This document shows, piece after piece, positions 14,175 through 22,906 of a DNA stretch of 64,000 nucleotides. Position numbers and translations under genes: made by a program. The stretch is from NCBI RefSeq assembly GCF_041477585.1, contig NZ_JBGNYA010000001.1:2914001-2978000 (forward strand), written 5' to 3'. Under the pieces are notes generated by a model. That model ran no database searches. It worked only from the letters and a program-made list of their open reading frames with translations, and was not told the origin of the DNA. Source of the DNA: Halobellus sp. MBLA0158. GTDB lineage: Archaea > Halobacteriota > Halobacteria > Halobacteriales > Haloferacaceae. The first letter of the stretch is position 1. Each line of letters begins with the position of its first letter.

Positions 14175-17054
14175 TTAGTCTCGCCGGATGGCGAGCAGGG
14201 CCGCGGCGACGAGCGCGGTCAGCGCGACGACCACGCCGAAGCCGGGCGTCGAGGTCGGCGTCTCGGTCGCCGGCGCCGACGTCTGGGTGTCGGGCGCCGA
14301 CGTCTCAGTCGCCGTCTCGGTGTCCGGGGCGTCCGTACCCGGCTCGGGCGTCGCCGTGTCCGTGTCGGGCGCCGCGGTCGTCGTCGGCGCCTCGACGACT
14401 TCCACGACCTGACCTTCTTCGGTCACTTCGTCGGCGCCGCCGCTACCGTCGTCGACGACGATGTCGTAGGTGTCGCCGACGCTCTGCCCGCTGAAGTCGA
14501 ACGTGGCGCTCCACGCGCGGTCGGCCTGGACGACCGGCGAGGCGGTCTTCAGGAAGCTTGGGCTCGTGCCGTCGGTGCTCCGGACGCGAAGCGTCAGCTC
14601 CGTTCCGGGAGCGAGCGACGTCGTGCCGCCGAGGCTCTGCTCGGCCGCGTTCGAGACGTTGTACGGCTCGCTCACCGTGATCGTCGGCTCGACGACCTCG
14701 TATTCGAGGAGGCGCGTCTCGTCCTCGTCGCTGTCGAGGTCCTCGGAGGTGAAGTCCGTCGAATCCGTGTTGAAGACGGTGAAGTTCGCCTCCAGGGCCG
14801 TGTCGTCGGCGATCGACGTGCCGTCGTAGTACCGCTCGACGCCGGTGTCGACGACCACGAAGTAGGTGTCGTTGTCACCGTCGGCGATGACAGTCGTGTT
14901 CGCCTCGGTGACGTTGACCATCTTCGGTTCCTGGTTCGCGCCGGGGTCGGCCTGCTCGATGGTGAGGTTGTAGACCCCGCCGTTGGCGCTCGTGTTCTTC
15001 AGGTCGAAGAACTCGCTCGTGACGTCCTCGTTGGCCTGCGCGTCGAGCGCGCCTTCGAGTCCCGAGGAGACGAGCTGGTGGATGACGATGTCCTCGTTGG
15101 CGATCTCGTCAGTCCGTGTGATCTCGTCGTCGGCCAGTCCCTCGTTGATGTCTTCGAGGTCCGAGACGCTGTACCCGTCGGGGGCGGTCCACGAGCGGAG
15201 CGCCGTCGTGTTACGCTCTTCGAGCACGACGGTCGCGACGTCCGTCGAGTCAGCCGTCTCGGACTCGCCCGGACGGACTTCGAGGTCGTACTCGCCCGCG
15301 TCGATCAGGTCGGTGACCCGAGTCGAGATGTTCGCGAACGTGATCTCGTCGTCGCTGTCCGAATCGAGGCTCCACGGGTTAGCGCTCGCGCCCGCGGCGT
15401 AGGTCTGCTCGGAGTTGTTGAGGTTGTAGGTGTTCAGGTACACCGTCGCCTGATCGTCACCGTCGTCGTCGTGGACAGTCACGTTCGAGACGGTCCCCTG
15501 ACTCGGCGTTCCGAAGGAAAGCGTGGCGTAGTCGGTGCTCTCCATCGTCACGCCGATTTCGAGGACGTCACCGCGCTGATCGGTGATGACGCTGGACTCG
15601 AAGCTGGTCTCGTCGTCGCCGGCGCTGCTCACCGTGACCGTCTCCGTTTCGACGTCGATGCCGGAGTAGTCGTCGGTCACGCGGACCGTGTAATTGCCGG
15701 CGTCGAGGTCTAGGTCCGAGACGTTGTAGCTGAAGTCGTACTCGCCCTGTCCGTTGAGTTGCGCCGACGAGATCGTCGCCCCGCTGTCGTCGACGACGTC
15801 ACCGCTGCTGTCGAGGAGTTCAACGGTCAGCGGCCGGTCGGACGCGCGGGCGGTGACCGTGCCCTCGATGTTGTCCTCGGTCGTCACCGACTGGTCGTCA
15901 AGCGAGACCGCGAGACCGAGGTCTCGAAGCGTCAGTTCGGCCGTTCCGGACGTTCCTTCGACATCGATATCATACGCTCCAAGCGTCCGATCCTCGGAGT
16001 AGAACACGTAGACTTTGCTCGTAGGACCGGTCGAACCAGACACGAAGACGGAATCCGTATCGTCATCACTTCCTTCGATAGTCACATCCGCGTCAACGCT
16101 GTCGGCGATGACCGAGACATTGGTTCCGCGGTAGGCAGACACCGAGTTTCCTCCTTTAATCGTCGAAGGCGCGAACGTTACGGTCTCGTTTCCGCTGTTG
16201 CTCACGCTGTTTCCAGTCGTGTCAGTAACCGTGTCAGGGACGTTAACGACTAGATCTCCGGTCCGAAGTTCGTTATTGTTGAATTGAACGACGACTCGAC
16301 CTTTGTCTGGTTGGGATATCGTGTAATCTCCCGAACTGACAACGCTGTCGTCGACATATATCTGAACGTTGCTGAGTGTGCTACTGTTTATCTGCTCGCT
16401 AAACGCGAGTTCGATCTCCGAATCAGTACTCGAAGAGGGATCGTTGTCGTAGTGGATCGCGCTTTCTAGCGTCGGGCTCCCCGATTGGCTACCAACCCCC
16501 GAATCCTGAATCGTAATCTGCTGGAAGTTGCTGTATGGCGCGTCGTCCGTTCCAGAGAGATCCCCGTCTCCGTCGTAGTCGACGCCAAACTGCGCGTTCA
16601 CCGCCGTATCTCCCGAAACGTCGGGAGCGACGATGTTTGTGACCTCGAAGGAGATGTTAACTGTATCGGAGTTGACTCCCGCGTTGTCGGAGAGCGTGAC
16701 GTTGATCGTATTCGTCGTCGAGTCGATGCTGATGTCTCCCGATGTGAACGTCACGGCTCCCTCGTTTACGTTGGCGCTCTGACCTCCCGAACTGTCGGTT
16801 GTGAAGTTGTCCGGCAGGTCAACCGAGAAGATCTGATTACCATCTCCGCTCGTATTGACGTCGCTGGCGTTAAGCGTGAACGTATAGGTGTTGTTGCTTC
16901 CCTCGTCCACTGTTGCCGGTGTGATACTACTGTTACCGGTGTTCGTCGATGCTGCTGCAGCACTCCCAGTAAATACCACCGTCCCAGCGAAGACGCTGAG
17001 CACTAGTATCACCGAGAGAGACACCGCACGGTGTGAATTCGTATTTCCTATCAT
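14175..17054 (-). CDS. S-layer glycoprotein A with PGF-CTERM tail
   Basis: A 959-residue secreted protein. N-terminus: signal peptide with the halophile surface-glycoprotein pattern (SVFAGTVVFTGSAAAA). The middle is beta-rich, acidic and has many Asn-X-Ser/Thr N-glycosylation sites. C-terminus: Thr/Pro/Glu-rich stalk then TSTPGFGVVVALTALVAAALLAIRRD-type PGF-CTERM anchor, processed by archaeosortase ArtA with lipid attachment. It is a paralog of the adjacent gene; conserved blocks include LDAGNYTVRVTDDYSG and VTVYLNTY-type repeats. About 145 extra N-terminal residues are not shared. ATG 17054 is chosen because the signal peptide begins there. Confidence 0.88.
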   Translation of the reverse strand: MIGNTNSHRAVSLSVILVLSVFAGTVVFTGSAAAASTNTGNSSITPATVDEGSNNTYTFTLNASDVNTSGDGNQIFSVDLPDNFTTDSSGGQSANVNEGAVTFTSGDISIDSTTNTINVTLSDNAGVNSDTVNISFEVTNIVAPDVSGDTAVNAQFGVDYDGDGDLSGTDDAPYSNFQQITIQDSGVGSQSGSPTLESAIHYDNDPSSSTDSEIELAFSEQINSSTLSNVQIYVDDSVVSSGDYTISQPDKGRVVVQFNNNELRTGDLVVNVPDTVTDTTGNSVSNSGNETVTFAPSTIKGGNSVSAYRGTNVSVIADSVDADVTIEGSDDDTDSVFVSGSTGPTSKVYVFYSEDRTLGAYDIDVEGTSGTAELTLRDLGLAVSLDDQSVTTEDNIEGTVTARASDRPLTVELLDSSGDVVDDSGATISSAQLNGQGEYDFSYNVSDLDLDAGNYTVRVTDDYSGIDVETETVTVSSAGDDETSFESSVITDQRGDVLEIGVTMESTDYATLSFGTPSQGTVSNVTVHDDDGDDQATVYLNTYNLNNSEQTYAAGASANPWSLDSDSDDEITFANISTRVTDLIDAGEYDLEVRPGESETADSTDVATVVLEERNTTALRSWTAPDGYSVSDLEDINEGLADDEITRTDEIANEDIVIHQLVSSGLEGALDAQANEDVTSEFFDLKNTSANGGVYNLTIEQADPGANQEPKMVNVTEANTTVIADGDNDTYFVVVDTGVERYYDGTSIADDTALEANFTVFNTDSTDFTSEDLDSDEDETRLLEYEVVEPTITVSEPYNVSNAAEQSLGGTTSLAPGTELTLRVRSTDGTSPSFLKTASPVVQADRAWSATFDFSGQSVGDTYDIVVDDGSGGADEVTEEGQVVEVVEAPTTTAAPDTDTATPEPGTDAPDTETATETSAPDTQTSAPATETPTSTPGFGVVVALTALVAAALLAIRRD

Positions 17055-17108
17055 ATGTTGTTTGATGAGCGACGTCGTCTCGCGTCGCTGTATGCCCCCC
17101 CTTCGTGT

Positions 17109-17172
17109 GGAGACAGTACCTGCCGTCTCCAAAGGGCTACCCCGACCGAATCAGTGCAGTGTAAAAAAATTT
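17109..17172 (-). promoter_or_regulatory. Promoter and leader hairpin of S-layer gene A
   Basis: On the minus strand AATTTTTTTAC (17161-17172) is TATA-like, and about 30 bp further GGAGAC (17125-17130) pairs with GTCTCC (17109-17114) around a 10-nt loop. This puts the start of transcription some 80-90 nt before the ATG. A related element occurs at the same place in gene B. Confidence 0.5.
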
Positions 17173-17319
17173 GCTACAAACAGTTGTTCTATTGGACAGT
17201 TGTGCTACAGTAGTGACTGACCGATATAGCGTCGAAAGAAATCGAATCGAAGGGACCGGAATGAGATCCGGTGGTTGGTAACCGCGAAATTCCCTCAAAG
17301 AGGGAACGCGAGAACTACG

Positions 17320-19752
17320 TTAGTTCTCGCGGCGGACGGCGAGCAGCGCAGCGGCGATGAGCGCCGTCAGCGCGACGACCACACCGAAGCCAGGCGTGCT
17401 GGTCGGCGTGGAGGTCGGCGTGTCCGTGTCGGGCTCGGGCGTCGCCGTGTCCGTGTCGGGCTCGGGCGTCGCCGTGTCCGTGTCGGGCTCGGGCGTCGCC
17501 GTGTCCGTGTCGGGCTCGGGCGTCGCCGTGTCCGTATCCGTCATCACTGCTTCGACGACGGTGCCACTTTCTTCCTCAGCGCTTGCAAGGATGTTGGAGT
17601 TGACGACGATGTCGTATTCGTCACCAACGTTCTGTCCGCTAAAGTCGAACTCCGCACTCCAGGAACCGTCAGGCTGGATTACGGGCGAAGCCGTCTTCAG
17701 GAAGCTCGGACTAACGCCATCCTGGCTGCGTACGCGGAGGTTCAGCTCCGTACCCGGAGCGATGTTGGTCGTACCACTCACCGTCTGGCCGCTCGATGCG
17801 GAGACATTGTACGGCGTATCGATGGTCACTTCCGGCTCGTTGGCGTTCCACGTGAGGAATGTCTCCTCATTTTCGTCGTCGTCGAACTCACCGTCGGGCG
17901 TGAAGTCGAACCCAGCGTCGTCCTTCACGACAGTGAAGTTCGTCTCGAGTGCCGTGTCATCGTCGGCCGGCAGAGCGTTCTTGTTGGTACCATCGGAATC
18001 AGCGAGATCGACATCACCGGTATCGACGAGGATGAAGTAGGTGTCGTTAGCACCGTCTGCGATCACGGTGGTGTTCACGTCCGAGAGGCTCAGGTTCTGT
18101 GCTTCCTGGTTCGCACCGGGACTGGCCTCTTCGATCGTCAGCCGGATCGGGTTATCAGTCTCGTTCAGGAATCGAGTGGTAACCTCTTCATTCTGACGTG
18201 CGTCGAGCAGGCCCTCAAAGCCAGAAGCCTCGAGCTGGTGAACTGCCCAATCACCGACAGCAACTTCTGACGACTGAGTGATTTCATTGTTCGCGAGGGC
18301 CTCGTTCACGTCTTCGAGGTCCGAGGGACTAAGTTCTTCACTGCTCCCCGTCCACATACGGAGGCTTTCTGTACCCCGCTCTTCAAGAACGAGGGTCGCG
18401 ACGCCGTCAGCACCACCGGAGGTATCGGCCGCAGGACTCTGTCCGGCGGCGACTTCGACATCGTATTCACCAGCATCGATCAGATCCTGGGTAGGAGTAC
18501 TGACGTCTTGGCTGGTAACGCTGTCGTCGCTGTCGTCATCAACAGCAAACGGTTGACTGGAACCAGTTCCAGCCTCTAGGTCGTACGTGTTGAGATAGAC
18601 CGTCACCTGACCGTCGCCGTTCTCGTCTTCGACTGTCGCATTGGCAACAACACCTTCGCTACCATCCACTTCGCCTACTGTGATGGTAGCGTAGTCGTTG
18701 CCCTCCATCTCGACAGTCATCTCGACGATATCACCACGGTGCTGGGTGATCGTGTTGTCGACGAACTCCGCGTCTTCGTCGGTCTCCGAGAGCGTAATCG
18801 TGGAAGATTCGACTTCAACGCCGGAGCTGTTGTCTGTCACTTGGACGGTGTAGTCTCCTGCGTCCAGGCTGCTAGTCGGGAAGGCGAAGTCGTATTCACC
18901 CTGACCACTGGTGGTTGTGCCGATATCATCGACGACATCGCCGTCACCACCATCATCCACGAGCTCAACCTCGATATTCTGATTGGACGCCCGGGCATTG
19001 ACGGTCCCCTCGATATCATCGCCAATCGAGACGTTGGTATCGTCGATGGAGACACTGAGCCCGAGATCGCGGATCGTAAGGTAGTTACCTGAACTGTTCA
19101 GTTCATACTCCCCGAGTTCTCTATCTCCGGTGTTGAAGAAGAACACCGTGCTGTTTTCGCCAGCCGAGAAGCTCTGGAAGTAATTGAAGTCGTCTTCGTT
19201 GTCTTCGATGGAGAACCCGGATACAGCCGAATTGTTATCCGCACTGGTGTCTTCGAACGCAACGGTCGCGCCTTGGTAGGCAGTCACGTTCGAAGACGGT
19301 TCACCTACCGTCCCACTACCAATATCAACGGTTTGGGACGCAAATGCAACTGATTTCTCACCGGCGGAATTCGCGACAGTTGAACTAAGGTCAACTTCCA
19401 AGTCGTTGGAGTTGATTAGTGAATTCCCATTAAGAATCAACTGTACGTTGCCAGATCCATCGTGGCTCGATGCACTCAGGGCATAGTTAATCTGGCTGGA
19501 GACGTTATCACCGTCGTCAAGGACGGTGAAGTTGTTGGCATCAATGGAATCGCTGTCAATAGGCCCATCGAACGGTACTTCTATCACTTCGCTGCCACTG
19601 ACGTTCTCGTAGTGAACAGCCCCACCAACGTAGTCTTGTGAGGCTTGGTCCGCAGCAGCACTCCCCGTAAACGCCACAGTGCCAGCGAAAACGCTGAACA
19701 CCATAAGCGCCGCGAGGACTACCGCGCGGAACTTGTTGTTGGTTCCTGTCAT
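17320..19752 (-). CDS. S-layer glycoprotein B with PGF-CTERM tail
   Basis: An 810-residue secreted surface protein, paralogous to the neighbouring gene A. Signal peptide: KFRAVVLAALMVFSVFAGTVAFTGSAAA. The body is acidic and beta-rich with numerous N-glycosylation sequons and conserved blocks such as NTTVIADGANDTYFILVDTG and PSFLKTASPVIQPDGSW. The tail is a stalk of TPEPDTDTA repeats then TSTPGFGVVVALTALIAAALLAVRREN, a PGF-CTERM signal. Base composition is clearly lower in GC than the flanking genes over most of its length. ATG 19752 is the standard start for this signal peptide type. Confidence 0.9.
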   Translation of the reverse strand: MTGTNNKFRAVVLAALMVFSVFAGTVAFTGSAAADQASQDYVGGAVHYENVSGSEVIEVPFDGPIDSDSIDANNFTVLDDGDNVSSQINYALSASSHDGSGNVQLILNGNSLINSNDLEVDLSSTVANSAGEKSVAFASQTVDIGSGTVGEPSSNVTAYQGATVAFEDTSADNNSAVSGFSIEDNEDDFNYFQSFSAGENSTVFFFNTGDRELGEYELNSSGNYLTIRDLGLSVSIDDTNVSIGDDIEGTVNARASNQNIEVELVDDGGDGDVVDDIGTTTSGQGEYDFAFPTSSLDAGDYTVQVTDNSSGVEVESSTITLSETDEDAEFVDNTITQHRGDIVEMTVEMEGNDYATITVGEVDGSEGVVANATVEDENGDGQVTVYLNTYDLEAGTGSSQPFAVDDDSDDSVTSQDVSTPTQDLIDAGEYDVEVAAGQSPAADTSGGADGVATLVLEERGTESLRMWTGSSEELSPSDLEDVNEALANNEITQSSEVAVGDWAVHQLEASGFEGLLDARQNEEVTTRFLNETDNPIRLTIEEASPGANQEAQNLSLSDVNTTVIADGANDTYFILVDTGDVDLADSDGTNKNALPADDDTALETNFTVVKDDAGFDFTPDGEFDDDENEETFLTWNANEPEVTIDTPYNVSASSGQTVSGTTNIAPGTELNLRVRSQDGVSPSFLKTASPVIQPDGSWSAEFDFSGQNVGDEYDIVVNSNILASAEEESGTVVEAVMTDTDTATPEPDTDTATPEPDTDTATPEPDTDTATPEPDTDTPTSTPTSTPGFGVVVALTALIAAALLAVRREN
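17420..17540 (-). repeat. 27-bp tandem repeat encoding the S-layer stalk
   Basis: Four identical 27-bp units (17420-17527) and one partial unit (17528-17540) encode a nine-residue period, A-T-P-E-P-D-T-D-T. The perfect identity points to recent expansion by slippage or unequal crossing over. Gene A has only one comparable unit, so stalk length differs between the paralogs. Confidence 0.85.
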
Positions 19753-19854
19753 AGTTTGGTTGGATCGCATCGGTCGTCGACAACAGCTTTGCGCGCACCA
19801 TCACGCGAACGCGTGCGTCCGGTCGCCCGGAGTCGGCCCGCAGTACTCGCTGCT

Positions 19855-19908
19855 GTCTCCATAGGTAGGGGTACAGAACAAGCAAACACCACGTCCGGTA
19901 AATACTTT
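19855..19908 (-). promoter_or_regulatory. Promoter and leader element of S-layer gene B
   Basis: On the minus strand, AAAGTATTTAC (19898-19908) is TATA-like, and GGAGAC plus GCAGCGAGTACTGC follow. The GGAGAC...GTACTG sequence resembles the hairpin in the leader of gene A. The leader to ATG 19752 would be around 120-130 nt, long for a haloarchaeal gene but known for S-layer genes. Confidence 0.5.
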
Positions 19909-19960
19909 GTGTGTTGTCTGACGCCGAATCGACGCGAGAGGGCGCCAGACACCGGAATTA

Positions 19961-19992
19961 TGTGAGAACAATTCACACACCAGAGTATAAAA
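19961..19992 (+). promoter_or_regulatory. Palindrome and TATA box upstream of mch
   Basis: TGTGA-N7-TCACA (19961-19977) is a perfect five-base-arm inverted repeat, and TATAAAA follows at 19986-19992, about 60 bp before the mch ATG. It may be an operator for mch; the regulator is unknown. Confidence 0.45.
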
Positions 19993-20052
19993 TCCGATTT
20001 GGATTCCACACCGACTACCAACCACTTTACCCGAGGACGACCATCCCCACGT

Positions 20053-20994
20053 ATGGACTCGATCAATCGGATGGCCATCGAGCTCATCGACGAGGCCATC
20101 GACTTCGCGGACGAACTCCGCGTCGAGCCGTACGAACTGGACTCGGGGGCGACCGTCCTCGACTTCGGCGTCGACAGCGAGGGCGGTATCGAGGCCGGGA
20201 TGCTCCTCGCGGAAATCCAGACCGCGGGGCTCTCGACCGCCCAGACTCGAATGGATGACGTCGCCGGCGCGCCGGTCCCGCACGTCGAACTGCAGACGGA
20301 CCATCCCGCCCTCTCGCTGCTGTGCTCCCAGAAGGCCGGCTGGGAGCTCGCCTTCGAGGACCCACCGTTCGACGGCCTCGGATCAGGTCCGGCCCGCGCG
20401 CTCGTCGCCGAGGAGGAGGAGTTCCACGCGCTCGAGTACTTCGACGAGTTCGATCTCACCGTCCTCTCGGTCGAGAGCATCGACCTCCCCGACGACCGCG
20501 TCGCCGAACACGTCGCCGAGAAGGCGGAAGTCGAGCCGAGCGGCGTCTTCCTCCCGGCCTACGCCACCGGCTCGACGGTGGGCAGCGTCACCGCCGCGGC
20601 CCGCGCGGCCGAACTGGCGCTGTTCCGGCTCTTCGAGCTCGGGTACGACCTCCGCGACGTCCACTCGGCGTTCGGCTCGGCGCCGGTCGCGCCCGTCTCC
20701 TACGACGAGAGCGTCGCGATGGCCCGCACGAACGACGCCGTCGCTTACGGCGGCGAGGTCCACCTCACCGTCGCCCGCGACTTCGACGGCTTCGGTCAGG
20801 TGCCCTCCAGCGCGGGCGAGGAGTACGGCGCCCCCTTCGCGGAGATCTTCGAGCAGGCGGACTGGGATTTCTACGAGGTCCCCGAGACGGTGTTCGCGCC
20901 CGCGAAGGTCACGATCGACGTCGTCGACGGGCCGACCTACGTCCGCGGCGAGACCGACGAGGAACTGCTCGCCGAATCCTTCGACTTCCGATAA
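20053..20994 (+). CDS. mch: Methenyltetrahydromethanopterin cyclohydrolase
   Basis: A 313-residue enzyme, the usual length for Mch, which interconverts methenyl- and formyl-pterin in one-carbon metabolism. Recognisable stretches: DFGVDSEGGIEAGMLLAEI and, near residue 175, PAYATGSTVGSVTAAARAAELALFRL, and AFGSAPVAPVSYDESVAMARTNDAV. Haloarchaea use it outside methanogenesis, probably with tetrahydrofolate-type cofactor. No other C1 gene is adjacent, though the glycine cleavage operon lies 8 kb away. The next gene starts 3 bp after its stop. Confidence 0.93.
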   Translation: MDSINRMAIELIDEAIDFADELRVEPYELDSGATVLDFGVDSEGGIEAGMLLAEIQTAGLSTAQTRMDDVAGAPVPHVELQTDHPALSLLCSQKAGWELAFEDPPFDGLGSGPARALVAEEEEFHALEYFDEFDLTVLSVESIDLPDDRVAEHVAEKAEVEPSGVFLPAYATGSTVGSVTAAARAAELALFRLFELGYDLRDVHSAFGSAPVAPVSYDESVAMARTNDAVAYGGEVHLTVARDFDGFGQVPSSAGEEYGAPFAEIFEQADWDFYEVPETVFAPAKVTIDVVDGPTYVRGETDEELLAESFDFR

Positions 20995-20996
20995 CG

Positions 20997-21494
20997 GTGC
21001 GCTTCAAACTCCTCCCCGAGGCGCCGGAGTCGCTGGATTTTATTGACGATGCCCAGCGCGCCGTCCCGCTCGTGCCGGGCACCGAAGACGACTGCTGTGC
21101 CCGCCTGATGCGCCGGCTCGACTTCCCCACCCGCGACGTGGCTCGGACGTGGCTCACCTTCCTGCGCGCGCTCGAACTCGCGCGCGAGACCGAATCGGGG
21201 ACCTTCGTCCGGGAGTCTACCGAGCCGACGCCGGCCCATCTCCGTAAATCGTTTCGCGAGCGCGTGTACGGCGCACGTGAAGTGCTGAGGGCGCTCGATC
21301 CCGACGAGCCGAAGTCCGTCGACGAGATCTTCGCCGCGTTCGAGGACCGCGTCCCCGTCTGGGAGACCCACCGCGCGGCCGAGGACTGGCGGGACGTCTG
21401 GCGCGAGCGCGTCGAACGCATCCTGGCGTGGGCGGTCCTGCTCGATCTCGCGGCCGAACGCGACGACGGGTACGTGCGAGTCGCGGAAGAATAG
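20997..21494 (+). CDS. Conserved haloarchaeal protein linked to mch
   Basis: A 165-residue mostly helical soluble protein starting at GTG 20997, two bases after the mch stop, so the two are an operon. The visible features are FKLLPEAPESLDFIDDAQRAVPLVPGTEDDCCARLMRRL, a CC pair, a hydrophobic RTWLTFLRALELA helix and the C-terminal WRDVWRERVERILAWAVLLDLA. Similar proteins sit next to mch in other haloarchaea by memory. I cannot assign a function. Confidence 0.7.
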   Translation: MRFKLLPEAPESLDFIDDAQRAVPLVPGTEDDCCARLMRRLDFPTRDVARTWLTFLRALELARETESGTFVRESTEPTPAHLRKSFRERVYGAREVLRALDPDEPKSVDEIFAAFEDRVPVWETHRAAEDWRDVWRERVERILAWAVLLDLAAERDDGYVRVAEE

Positions 21495-21508
21495 CAGTCT
21501 TCGCGGCG

Positions 21509-22816
21509 CTACGTCGCCGGCGGCACGTCCGGGCCACCCTCGGCGCCGTCGGGGGCGCCGCTCTCATCCTTTCCGTACTGCTCTCGCAGCCGACGGATGC
21601 GCTCGGGAATCGACGGGTGCGTGAGGTGGAACGCGGCGTACGCCGGGTGCGGAAACGGATTGCTCAGGTTCTCGCCCGCGAGCGTGCGGAGCGCGCGGGT
21701 CATCGCGGCGGCGCCGCCCATCGTCTCGGCGGCGAAGTCGTCGGCCTCGCGCTCGTGGGCCAGCGACAGCTGATTCGTCAGCGGCGCCGAGAGCGTCAGC
21801 ACCGGCCCCGCATAGAGCAGCCCGATCCCGAGCGCGGCGTAGGTCTCGCTCGGAAGCCCGAACGCCGCGTAGACCCACTGGGAGGTCGTCACCCACCACA
21901 GGAACGCGAAGACGACGGCCATCTGGACCGCCGACGCCGCGAGCTGCTTCCAGATGTGGGCCTTCTTCCAGTGAGCGAGCTCGTGTGCGAGCACGGCCTG
22001 GATCGCCTCGCGGTCCATCTGCTCGACGAGCGTGTCGAAGAGCACGACGCGCTTGGCGCGGCCGAAGCCGACGAAGTAGGCGTTCGAGTGCGACGAGCGC
22101 CGGCTGGCGTCCATCTCGTAGACCTGCTCACACTCGAAGCCCGCGCGCTCGAAGACGTCCTCGACGGCGTCCCGGAGGTCGCTCCCCTCGATCGGCTCGA
22201 AGTCGTTGAAAAGCGGCGCGATCACGCGCGGGTAGATGACCATCATCAGCAGGGAGAAGGCCACGACGAGCGCCCAGCCCGCGACGGGCCACACTCTCGG
22301 CAGGGCCGCGACCGCGAGCAGGACCGCGCCGGCGACGATCCCCCCGAACACGAGCGCGACGCCCGTGCCGACGAGCAGGTCACGGAGCCACAGCGCGGCG
22401 GTCTGATTGTTGAAGCCGAACCGCTCTTCGACGACGAACGTCTCGTAGGCGTCGAACGGCGCCGAGAGCACTCGACCGGCGACGATCGCCCCCGCGAGGA
22501 GGACGACGCCCTGGGCGACGCTCGGGAGCCCGGTCGCCGACAGCGCCGCGGCGACGTCGCCGTAGAGCCCCGAGACGACCGCGGCGAGGAGGAGGACGAC
22601 GCCGAGCCACGACTGGACCCGCGAGAGCGTCGTCTTCGCGCGCTGGTACGCGAGCAGTTCCTCGGGGTCGTCGACGTCGAGCGCGTCGCGGACCCACTCG
22701 TCCGCATCCCGGACTGCTTCGGCGCCGTAGCGGACGTTCAGGTAGCCGAGGACCGTCTCAAGCACCAGTACCCCGCCGAGCAGGCCGACGAGCGCGAGCG
22801 CGGGCAACGAGACCAT
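21509..22816 (-). CDS. M48-family membrane metalloprotease (Ste24-like CAAX protease)
   Basis: A 435-residue integral membrane protease. Zinc motif HELAH in the sequence VLAHELAHWKKAH with the third ligand Glu in EREADDFA about 70 residues later; hydrophobic helices at the N-terminus and around the motif give about seven membrane spans. This is the Ste24/CAAX prenyl protease 1 architecture, with the active site in a membrane chamber. The C-terminus (GAPDGAEGGPDVPP) is a low-complexity tail. ATG 22816 (MVSLPALAL) starts the first helix. It faces the 20997-21494 gene convergently. Confidence 0.88.
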   Translation of the reverse strand: MVSLPALALVGLLGGVLVLETVLGYLNVRYGAEAVRDADEWVRDALDVDDPEELLAYQRAKTTLSRVQSWLGVVLLLAAVVSGLYGDVAAALSATGLPSVAQGVVLLAGAIVAGRVLSAPFDAYETFVVEERFGFNNQTAALWLRDLLVGTGVALVFGGIVAGAVLLAVAALPRVWPVAGWALVVAFSLLMMVIYPRVIAPLFNDFEPIEGSDLRDAVEDVFERAGFECEQVYEMDASRRSSHSNAYFVGFGRAKRVVLFDTLVEQMDREAIQAVLAHELAHWKKAHIWKQLAASAVQMAVVFAFLWWVTTSQWVYAAFGLPSETYAALGIGLLYAGPVLTLSAPLTNQLSLAHEREADDFAAETMGGAAAMTRALRTLAGENLSNPFPHPAYAAFHLTHPSIPERIRRLREQYGKDESGAPDGAEGGPDVPPAT

Positions 22817-22906
22817 ACGGGAGTGGAGGGCGTCGCTGGCCTTCAACGTCGCGGGAGCGGACCGACGGAGGAAGGCTTTTGCGTCGGTCCCCCGCAGGGC
22901 TCACCG

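Noticed and set aside
17420-17540. CRISPR-like tandem repeats
   Set aside because: The 27-bp units are contiguous, have no spacers, and are in frame in a Thr/Pro stalk of the S-layer protein.
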